DNA from: Limisphaerales bacterium
Lineage (GTDB): Bacteria > Verrucomicrobiota > Verrucomicrobiia > Limisphaerales > UBA11358
Length of the DNA stretch: 41,356 nucleotides
Assembly: GCA_003161635.1 (NCBI GenBank)
Contig: PMOA01000121.1
Coordinates: 15,291-56,646, forward strand
Direction: 5' to 3'
The notes under the pieces were generated by a model that saw only the letters and a list, made by a program, of their open reading frames with translations, made no database searches and was not told where the DNA came from. Both the position numbers and the translations under genes were made by a program. Below, piece after piece: positions 34,939 to 41,356 of the stretch (the first letter of the stretch is position 1; each line of letters starts with the position of its first letter).

Positions 34939-35934
34939 TCAGGCGCCCTCCGGCAGCGAAATTTCAAACAAGCTGATGGCGCCACGCGGTCGGCACAAAC
35001 AAGCTCCGACCACGGCCGGCAGGAGGAGCATGTCGCCTTTGCCGACGGCATAATCGGCGCCATCGTGCTCCACCTTCCCGTCGCCAGCTATGCACACCAG
35101 AACACGCGGCGTTCCCACTGCGCCAACCATGAACGGCGATTTTCCGCTCAGTCGCCACAACCCAAAATGTTCGCAAAAAAAGAGCCGCTCTCGGAGTGCC
35201 GGCTTTGCCTCTTCCACCACCGGCACCACCGGACCGATTGCATCTTGCGCAAAATCAATGCAGGCCATCGCCTGATCCACTTGCAGAGGTCGGGGCTGGC
35301 CGGTCTTGGCATCAACGTGGCCCCAGTCGAAAAGACGAAACGTCACGTCGCTGTTTTCCTGCACTTCAAAAACCACCAGATCACCCAGCGAATGAACAGT
35401 GCCAGCTGGCAGGAAGATCCCGTCCCCGGGTTTTGGCCTGAAGCTGGCCAGGTGGTCCACTACTGTCCGGTTCGCGATCGCCCGCCGCAGATCGGCTGCC
35501 GTGGTCGCTGGCTTCAGGCCTGCGTAGATACGACATTCTGGCCCCGCCTCCAGCACCACCCAGGCTTCAGTCTTGCCGCTTTCGCCCGCGGGTAGATATT
35601 TTGTTTGCTGATCCGATGGATGCACCTGGACCGAGAGCGTTTCGCGCGCATCGAGGAACTTCAGCAGCAAGGGGAACCGGCGGAAGCGCCCGGCCAGTTT
35701 TCCCAGCAACTGCTCCGGCCACTGCTTAAGCAATTGATCGATGGTCTTCCCTTTGAGCGATCCATTGACAACATAGCTCGGATGATCATCACGGTCGCTC
35801 AGCAGCCAGGCTTCACCAATGGGGCCATCGCCGGGCAGAGGCGCAGAAAGCAGGTTGGCCAGATGCCGGCCACCCCAGAGCCGATATTGATAGATCGGTT
35901 CGAATCTCAATGGATACAGAGTCGTGTGATTCAT
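34939..35934 (-). CDS. manA: Mannose-6-phosphate isomerase, class I
   Basis: This 331-residue cupin-fold zinc enzyme interconverts mannose-6-P and fructose-6-P. Visible features are YRLWGGRHLANLL, GEAWLLSDRDDHPS, the zinc region LSVQVHPSDQQ with KTEAWVVL, and GIFLPAGTVHSLGD. ATG 35934 is preceded by AAGGA at a suitable distance; an in-frame extension to 35967 lacks support. It is the first gene of a tight manA-HAD-GH130 unit (3-nt gap, then 1-nt overlap). Confidence 0.93.
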   Translation of the reverse strand: MNHTTLYPLRFEPIYQYRLWGGRHLANLLSAPLPGDGPIGEAWLLSDRDDHPSYVVNGSLKGKTIDQLLKQWPEQLLGKLAGRFRRFPLLLKFLDARETLSVQVHPSDQQTKYLPAGESGKTEAWVVLEAGPECRIYAGLKPATTAADLRRAIANRTVVDHLASFRPKPGDGIFLPAGTVHSLGDLVVFEVQENSDVTFRLFDWGHVDAKTGQPRPLQVDQAMACIDFAQDAIGPVVPVVEEAKPALRERLFFCEHFGLWRLSGKSPFMVGAVGTPRVLVCIAGDGKVEHDGADYAVGKGDMLLLPAVVGACLCRPRGAISLFEISLPEGA

Positions 35935-36009
35935 GGCAGGTCCTTCCGTGGTCGAAAAATGTGACAACGACCTTGTCGTCCACCGACGATGGATTGACGT
36001 TCGAGAACC

Positions 36010-37677
36010 TCAAATGTTGGGCACGATGTCAAAGTATTCATCATCCTCGTTTTTGCCTCCTGCTCCCTTGCCAAGAGTCTTTTCCGTTTCTACGAATTCA
36101 ATGCGCTCTATCCACTTCACCATTTTATAGCCGAGTTGGTTTTCAACACGCAGCCGAAGCGGAGCGCCATACACTTCAGGCAGCGGAGCTTGGTTCATCT
36201 CGTAGGCGAGCAAACACCTCGCTTTGAGCGCCGTCTCAATGTTTTGCGTATCATAGTATTCCCCACCGTATAATGCCTCGCCGTAGGAATAAAAAGCCAC
36301 GACTTTTGCTTCGGGCTTGGGCCTGACGATCTCCACTAAACGCTTGAACGGGAGCCCGCCCCATTGGGCGATTCCCGACCAGCCCTGGATGCAATGGTGC
36401 ATGGAGATGTATTCTTCCTTCCCGAGCGCACGAAGCTCCTCAAGTGAAAGCTCGATCGAATTTTCCACCAAACCGCCAATCTTTAATTTGTAATCCTGGA
36501 ATCCATTTGCGGCGAGTTGCTTCCATTTGTCGGAATCCGGCAGCTTTCCATTCGGCCAGAAGAAGGGGGAAATATCCTTTTGGGTATAATGTTCATCGGG
36601 TTTGAGACGGCTCAACACATTCCAGTGAAACAGCCTGGCGAGGGCTTCATATGTATGCTGCATGGCGCGAGGATATTGCCATGCGATAAAGTGAAAGAGG
36701 ACCCATGAAAGCATTACGAGGGCAATGGCAATGAGACCGACAATCATCCCCATGGGGTGTGCGTCATCACGCCCTGTAACGATGTGGTTCATATTTCTCA
36801 CGAAACCAGTGATAACAACCATTCCCACATGCCCTGCCAGAAAGCATAGGTAACCCACCAGCAAAATGAAATGGATGGATCGTGCTCCCTGCCTGCTCCC
36901 GAAGAGCTTTGGGAATGACGGGAACCGATTATCAACCGCCGGGGACATCGCAATTCCGGTCAACATGGACAGCGGTGCCATGACGAAAATGACCGCGAAG
37001 TATGATAGCTGTTGCAATGGATTGAATTGGTAGAAGCCATTTGGTTCTGATGGCAGATGAAAGGTGGCGTAATAGACAAAAGTTTTCCAAGCGGCGGGGA
37101 CAATTTCCCATGAAGTCGGAACCAAGCGCCGCCATTGGTCGGTGAAGAAAAGCAATGCTAGAAAAATGAAACCGTTGAGAAGGAATCCATAAACCGAGAG
37201 GAAATGCCACGCGCGAGCCATCCCCACGGTGTGCCGATATCCAGGCAACGCCACCAATGGGGAGATATAGCGTGCGTCATCCTTCGCCGTCCACAAGCGG
37301 TCCATTGGCACTTCGAGCGGCGTAAATCGCATCCATTCCGAGTTTGGCGTGCAATGACGGTTCCAATAAAGTCGCGGGTGATCCATCAAAATGGAGAGTC
37401 CGCTGCGGACAAGGAGCATCAGAAAAAAGAAGTTCACAAAATGGGTCAGCCGCAGCCACCCGGGGAAACCGTGCGGAACTGGAGGACTTTGCAGATTGAT
37501 TGGCGGCAGGAAAGTCTCCGCTGGAAGCCCGGCAATCAAATATTGTCCCCACGCAATCGCGACTGAAGCGAGAGCGACAACGGCAAACGCAAAAACGAAC
37601 CAGGGATTTATCCAGACACGAAAACGGCGATCCGGCGGATAGTGGATAGCTTGATGGACTTCGTCGAATGCCGGCAT
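36010..37677 (-). CDS. Cytochrome b561-like membrane domain fused to sulfite-oxidase-type molybdopterin domain
   Basis: In this 555-residue protein the first ~340 residues contain about six hydrophobic segments with histidines placed for b-type hemes (GWLRLTHFVNFFFLML, AWHFLSVYGFLL, SIHFILLVGYLCFLAGHVGM, LFHFIAWQYPRAMQ). The C-terminal ~180 residues are an oxidoreductase molybdopterin-binding domain of the sulfite oxidase/YedY type, with HHCIQGWSGIAQWGG, where the Cys is the expected molybdenum ligand, and YSYGEALYGGEYYD. I infer a quinone-linked membrane molybdoenzyme. Usually these two parts are separate subunits (as in MsrP/MsrQ). The substrate is unknown, and no molybdenum cofactor genes are nearby. 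Confidence 0.85.
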   Translation of the reverse strand: MPAFDEVHQAIHYPPDRRFRVWINPWFVFAFAVVALASVAIAWGQYLIAGLPAETFLPPINLQSPPVPHGFPGWLRLTHFVNFFFLMLLVRSGLSILMDHPRLYWNRHCTPNSEWMRFTPLEVPMDRLWTAKDDARYISPLVALPGYRHTVGMARAWHFLSVYGFLLNGFIFLALLFFTDQWRRLVPTSWEIVPAAWKTFVYYATFHLPSEPNGFYQFNPLQQLSYFAVIFVMAPLSMLTGIAMSPAVDNRFPSFPKLFGSRQGARSIHFILLVGYLCFLAGHVGMVVITGFVRNMNHIVTGRDDAHPMGMIVGLIAIALVMLSWVLFHFIAWQYPRAMQHTYEALARLFHWNVLSRLKPDEHYTQKDISPFFWPNGKLPDSDKWKQLAANGFQDYKLKIGGLVENSIELSLEELRALGKEEYISMHHCIQGWSGIAQWGGLPFKRLVEIVRPKPEAKVVAFYSYGEALYGGEYYDTQNIETALKARCLLAYEMNQAPLPEVYGAPLRLRVENQLGYKMVKWIERIEFVETEKTLGKGAGGKNEDDEYFDIVPNI

Positions 37678-37788
37678 AAAGAAATGGTTCCTACGGTGAA
37701 TCAGGTTCCGTTGCTTGGCATAGTCCCGAACCCGACCGTGGACTATAGCGGGATACCGCGCGCCGAAAATGAGGTCCGCCAGAAGTTT

Positions 37789-39432
37789 TCATTTCGCCGA
37801 CTTCAATTTGCGATAACAGCGGATTAAATTATTTGTCGAACTATCATGTTTCAGTTTCGGAACAGTTTTACTTTCAAGTTCGGGAACAATGCGCTGCGCC
37901 AAAACTTTTCCAAGTTCAACGCCCCATTGATCGAACGAATCAATGTTCCAAATCGCGCCCTGCGTGAAGACACTGTGTTCGTAAAGCGCGACGAGTTTGC
38001 CGAGCATTTCCGGCGTCAATTTTTCCGCGAGAATTGTGTTCGATGGACGATTGCCTTCAAACACGCGATGCGGCACGAGTGAATCCGCTGTGCCTTCCGC
38101 TTTGACTTCTTCAGCGGTTTTGCCAAAAGCCAGCGCCTCGGCCTGCGCAAAAACATTCGCCATGAGAATATCGTGATGCCGGCCCAGCTTCGTGAGCGCC
38201 TGACCGAACGCAATGAAGTCGCACGGAATCAGTCGCGTGCCTTGATGAATGAGCTGGTAAAACGAGTGCTGGCCGTTCGTGCCCGGTTCGCCCCAATAAA
38301 CCGGGCTGGTCTGGTAATCCACTTTTTTGCCGTCGAGCGTTACGTGCTTGCCGTTGCTCTCCATCGTCAACTGTTGGAGATACGCTGGAAAGCGTTTCAA
38401 GTATTGTTCGTAAGGCAAAACCGCCACGGTTTCTGCGCCGAGGAAATCCGTGTTCCAGATAGAGAGCAGCGCCATCAGCACCGGCAAATTATTCTCGAAC
38501 GATGTGGTGCGAAAATGTTCATCCAATTCGTGAAAGCCCGTGAGCATTGCGCGGTAATTTGTCGGTCCAATCGCCAGCATCGTAGAAAGGCCGATGGCTG
38601 AATCCATCGAATAACGTCCGCCAACCCAATCCCAGAAAACGAACATATTGGCTGTATCAATTCCGAACGCGGAAACTTTTTCGGCGTTCGTCGAGACGGC
38701 GACGAAATGTTTCGCCACGGCTTTGACATCGCCGCTGAATTTGGCCAGCAGCCAGTCGCGCGCACTTCGGGCGTTGGTCATGGTTTCCAGCGTCGTGAAA
38801 GTTTTGGACGAAATGATGAACAGCGTTTCCGTCGGATCGAGATCGTGCGTCGCCTCCACAAAGTCAATGCCATCCACATTGGACACAAAACGGAAGGTCA
38901 GGTTGCGTTCGCTGTAATGCTTGAGCGCTTCGTAAGCCATCACCGGCCCAAGGTCGGAACCGCCGATGCCGATGTTGATGATGTTCTTGATGTGTTTGCC
39001 CGTGAAACCTTTCCACTCGCCGCTGCGGACGCGATTGGAAAATTCCGCCATCTTGTCGAGGACGGCGTGGACTTCCGACACGACATTTTTTCCATCCACG
39101 AGAATGGAAGCACCTTTTGGCTCACGTAGCGCGACGTGCAGCACGGCGCGGTTTTCCGTGACGTTGATTTTTTTACCACTGAACATCGCATCAATTTTTC
39201 CACGCAAATTCGATTCCTTCGCCAATTGCAATAACAGTTTCAGCGTTTTGTCCGTAATGCGGTTCTTGGAGTAATCGAGAAACAGTCCGGCAGCTTCGGC
39301 GATAAATCTTTGGCCTCGTTTCGGGTCTTTAGCAAATAATTTCCGCAAATGCAGTTTTTGAATTTGTTTGTGATGCGTCGCGAGCGCTTTCCACGCCGCG
39401 CACTGCGTGAGAGATTTGATTTTGGTTGCCAT
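37789..39432 (-). CDS. pgi: Glucose-6-phosphate isomerase
   Basis: This 547-residue cytoplasmic enzyme interconverts glucose-6-P and fructose-6-P. It has [35 protein letters not shown], the signature region [17 protein letters not shown], and [20 protein letters not shown] (with the catalytic Glu and His), plus a C-terminal [10 protein letters not shown]. Length is normal for the family. ATG 39432 starts MATKIKSL; the frame extends upstream without support. It follows tal by 34 nt on the same strand. Confidence 0.97.
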   Translation of the reverse strand: MATKIKSLTQCAAWKALATHHKQIQKLHLRKLFAKDPKRGQRFIAEAAGLFLDYSKNRITDKTLKLLLQLAKESNLRGKIDAMFSGKKINVTENRAVLHVALREPKGASILVDGKNVVSEVHAVLDKMAEFSNRVRSGEWKGFTGKHIKNIINIGIGGSDLGPVMAYEALKHYSERNLTFRFVSNVDGIDFVEATHDLDPTETLFIISSKTFTTLETMTNARSARDWLLAKFSGDVKAVAKHFVAVSTNAEKVSAFGIDTANMFVFWDWVGGRYSMDSAIGLSTMLAIGPTNYRAMLTGFHELDEHFRTTSFENNLPVLMALLSIWNTDFLGAETVAVLPYEQYLKRFPAYLQQLTMESNGKHVTLDGKKVDYQTSPVYWGEPGTNGQHSFYQLIHQGTRLIPCDFIAFGQALTKLGRHHDILMANVFAQAEALAFGKTAEEVKAEGTADSLVPHRVFEGNRPSNTILAEKLTPEMLGKLVALYEHSVFTQGAIWNIDSFDQWGVELGKVLAQRIVPELESKTVPKLKHDSSTNNLIRCYRKLKSAK

Positions 39433-39466
39433 ACTCGTAGTTCTTTTCGTTATTTCCACTGCCGGA

Positions 39467-40549
39467 TCAGGTGGCTTGCTTGAGTGCGGTGCTCTTGGTT
39501 GCAATCACCGCCAGTAATTCGTTCCAGGATTTCACAAACGATTTTGCGCCCTCGTCCTGAAGTTGCGCGGCCACGCTGTCCACGTTGACACCAGCCTTGG
39601 CGAGCTGTTCCAAAATCTTTTCACTGTCGCCACCGTCCGCCGCCATGATCTTGCCAAGTTCGCCATGATCAGCGAGGGCTTCCAATGTTTCTTCGGGCAT
39701 AGTGTTGACCGTAAAAGGAGCGGCGAGGGCTTTGATGTAAAGAATGTCGGAGGCTTTCGGATCCTTGGTGCCGGTGCTGGCCCAGAGCAAGCGCTGCGGT
39801 TGGGCACCGGCATTATACGCACGCTGCGAGCGCGGGTTGCTTAATAGTTTGAGGTATGCCTGGTAAATGCGACCGGCAATGGCGATGCCGAGCCGGTTCT
39901 CCAACGTCTTTGGAACTTTGCCTGCCACGGCCACATCCCAACGGCTGATGAACATCGAGGCCACGGAGCCGACCTGCGGGTTAAGTCCGGCGGCGATGCG
40001 TCGTTCGATGCCGCTCAAATACGCCTCTGCCGCTGCCACATATTGTTCTGGTGAAAATAGTAGCGTCACATTGACCGGCACGCCTGCAAAAATCGCTTCC
40101 TCGATGGCCGGCAAACCTTCCTTGGTTCCAGGAATCTTGATGAACAGATTTGGCCGTCCTGCCCGCGCGAAAAGTTTTTTGGCGGCGGTGATGGTGCTGC
40201 TCGTGTCATGCGCCAACAATGGCGATACTTCCAACGACACCCATCCGTCCACGCCGTTCGTGCGGTCGTGAACTGGCCGGAACAGGTCGGCGGCACGAGT
40301 CAGATCGTCCAGTGCCAGATCAAAAAAGAGGCTCTCGCCGGATTTTCCCTTTTCCAGCCCCTCGCGGATGGCAACGTCGTAGGAGGCACTCTTGATGGCG
40401 TGATCAAAGATGGTCGGGTTTGAGGTCAGCCCTGTTACCGATAATTCGCCAATGTAGCGTTTGAGCGTGCCGCTGTTCAGCAGGTCGCGCGTGATGTTGT
40501 CGAGCCAGAGGCTCTGGCCCAAGTTGTGCAGCAGTTGGGTAGCTTTCAT
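39467..40549 (-). CDS. tal: Transaldolase
   Basis: This 360-residue cytoplasmic enzyme of the non-oxidative pentose phosphate pathway transfers dihydroxyacetone units. [16 protein letters not shown] is the N-terminal signature. [21 protein letters not shown] carries the Schiff-base lysine, and [17 protein letters not shown] with [15 protein letters not shown] are conserved. The length and C-terminal extension match the longer bacterial transaldolases often encoded next to pgi and zwf, as here. Confidence 0.96.
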   Translation of the reverse strand: MKATQLLHNLGQSLWLDNITRDLLNSGTLKRYIGELSVTGLTSNPTIFDHAIKSASYDVAIREGLEKGKSGESLFFDLALDDLTRAADLFRPVHDRTNGVDGWVSLEVSPLLAHDTSSTITAAKKLFARAGRPNLFIKIPGTKEGLPAIEEAIFAGVPVNVTLLFSPEQYVAAAEAYLSGIERRIAAGLNPQVGSVASMFISRWDVAVAGKVPKTLENRLGIAIAGRIYQAYLKLLSNPRSQRAYNAGAQPQRLLWASTGTKDPKASDILYIKALAAPFTVNTMPEETLEALADHGELGKIMAADGGDSEKILEQLAKAGVNVDSVAAQLQDEGAKSFVKSWNELLAVIATKSTALKQAT

Positions 40550-40620
40550 AGTGTTTGATTGATGTTCCAGATTGCAATTGCGGATAAGATGAGTGCTAAT
40601 TTAGTTTCCTTTTCCCCGCT

Positions 40621-40809
40621 GTGATTGCCGGACAGGAACGCAGAACCGAGCGGGCCGCAGAAACCGTGGCGCTGTTTTGTTATTAGGCGAAAAAATGGAT
40701 TGGCTCCTTCGCCGCTGCGCTCGGAGGCTTGGACACGCTCGTTTTCGCCGGAGGCATCGGTGAAAATGCACCACCAGTCCGCGAGCGCATTTGCGGTGTC
40801 CGCAAATAA
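40621..40809 (+). pseudogene. ackA: Acetate kinase relic with in-frame stop
   Basis: The frame reads RAAETVALFCY, a TAG stop (40684-40686), then [20 protein letters not shown] and [17 protein letters not shown] before a second stop (40807-40809). This is a C-terminal piece of acetate kinase, in which the TAG sits at the position of the Arg in the usual FCYRAKKWIG. The ATP-binding GGIGEN motif is kept but the rest of the gene is missing. It lies antisense in the gap between the DUF1737 gene and tal (40550-40850). Acetate kinase is often encoded with phosphoketolase and pentose-phosphate genes, so an old operon member may have decayed here. Confidence 0.72.
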
Positions 40810-40850
40810 TGCGGTAATTGGTGTGCTTTTTTTCATGTAGTCGCCGCCAG

Positions 40851-41033
40851 TCAGTTTGGCGAAACTGGTTTTGTCATTGCCTGATACATCATTTCCTCGC
40901 TGAAGAACGGTGGACCATATAGTTTGTAGCCGCTGCTTAGCTTTTCATTAACTTTACGCGCCAGCTCCTCATGGGTTGCGGCATCGGCGTGAAAAGGCAC
41001 CGCGACGATTGTATATTCGATCGAAGTTTTCAT
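40851..41033 (-). CDS. Small DUF1737-like protein
   Basis: A 60-residue cytoplasmic protein. VNEKLSSGYKLYGPPFF followed by MMYQAMTKP resembles the DUF1737 family (small proteins with a GW/GYxLYG core). Its ATG overlaps the TGA of the upstream zwf gene (ATGA), so it is translationally coupled to zwf. The function is unknown. Confidence 0.7.
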   Translation of the reverse strand: MKTSIEYTIVAVPFHADAATHEELARKVNEKLSSGYKLYGPPFFSEEMMYQAMTKPVSPN

Positions 41034-41356
41034 TTCATTTTGAGTCCCGAATTCTTGCCCTTCGTCTTACAAGGCGCCACCAATTCGGTCGGCAGCGGCC
41101 AACGGTGCCCATGAGCCAGCAATCCCTGAGCATCCTCCGGTCCCCAGGTGCCGGCGGAGTAATTGGGGAAATCGCTCGGCGGAGCGGCCTGCCACCCTTG
41201 GAGCACAGGCATCAGCAACTGCCAGGCCGCCTCCACCTGATCGGCGCGCATGAACAGCGTGGCGTCATTTTTCATGACGTCCCACAGCAGTGTCTCGTAG
41301 GCGTCGGGGGAAGGCGCGGCAAAGCTCTCGCGGTAATTGAACCGCATGTCCACCGG
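41030..41356 (-). CDS. zwf: Glucose-6-phosphate 1-dehydrogenase, C-terminal part (runs off window)
   Basis: The frame is open to the right edge; the last 108 residues are seen. VDMRFNYRESF, then SPDAYETLLWDVMKNDATLF with MRADQVEAAWQLLMPVLQGW, and FPNYSAGTWGPEDAQGLL are the standard C-terminus of G6PD, the NADP-dependent entry enzyme of the oxidative pentose phosphate pathway. It is the first gene of the visible - strand central-metabolism run. Confidence 0.95.
   Translation of the reverse strand, partial: PVDMRFNYRESFAAPSPDAYETLLWDVMKNDATLFMRADQVEAAWQLLMPVLQGWQAAPPSDFPNYSAGTWGPEDAQGLLAHGHRWPLPTELVAPCKTKGKNSGLKMK

Noticed and set aside
1-41356. CRISPR array or rRNA operon
   Set aside because: No regularly spaced direct repeats with spacers and no conserved rRNA segments were seen anywhere in the window.

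Overview
The window looks like a piece of a chromosome or metagenome contig from a Verrucomicrobiota-type bacterium (Limisphaerales/Pedosphaerales-like). This is an inference from gene content: two large DUF5695-type secreted proteins, dipeptidyl-peptidase-IV-like enzymes (one with a VHL domain), a PAS-AraC regulator, many secreted hydrolases, weak or absent Shine-Dalgarno sites, and GC-rich hairpin repeats. No rRNA, tRNA or CRISPR array was seen, so the taxonomy is not proven.

Left part (1-28.9 kb): every intact gene is on the + strand and nearly all encode exported proteins. A truncated radical-SAM gene lies between GC-rich repeats, followed by an alpha-galactosidase, a cupin-type AraC regulator and a PAS-AraC regulator. 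A long same-strand run follows: DUF5695 protein, duplicated metallopeptidase-like lipoprotein, GH127-type beta-L-arabinofuranosidase, S9/DPP-IV-like peptidase, alpha/beta hydrolase, cyclophilin lipoprotein, GH31 glycosidase, a second S9 peptidase carrying an inserted VHL beta domain, DUF885 metallopeptidase, POT peptide transporter, and a second, larger DUF5695 protein. A shared sequence motif (CGAATAG, 11 nt, then TTTTGA-like) lies upstream of the relic/PAS-AraC gene, of the first DUF5695 gene and of the first S9 peptidase gene, and probably marks a regulon. Taken together (inference), the locus looks built to strip sugars from, and then cut and import, proline- or hydroxyproline-rich glycoproteins such as plant extensins: alpha-Gal and beta-Araf removal, prolyl isomerisation, post-proline cleavage, possible hydroxyproline binding by the VHL domain, and peptide import.

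Middle (28.9-33 kb): a zone of rearrangement. It holds the 3' relic of dprA, an in-frame chimera of a truncated tyrosine recombinase with the C-terminal third of a DAHP synthase, an intact type-II NADH dehydrogenase, and a small uracil-DNA-glycosylase-like gene.

Right part (33-41.4 kb), all - strand: central sugar metabolism. In transcription order: zwf (partial), a DUF1737 protein, transaldolase, glucose-6-phosphate isomerase, a cytochrome b561/molybdopterin oxidoreductase fusion, mannose-6-phosphate isomerase, a PMM-like HAD protein and a GH130 mannoside phosphorylase. The last three could form a short route from beta-mannosides to fructose-6-phosphate. An acetate kinase relic with an in-frame stop lies on the + strand between tal and the DUF1737 gene.

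A recurring theme is gene debris: relics of a radical-SAM gene, a metallopeptidase, dprA, aroF and ackA were all recognised between intact genes.
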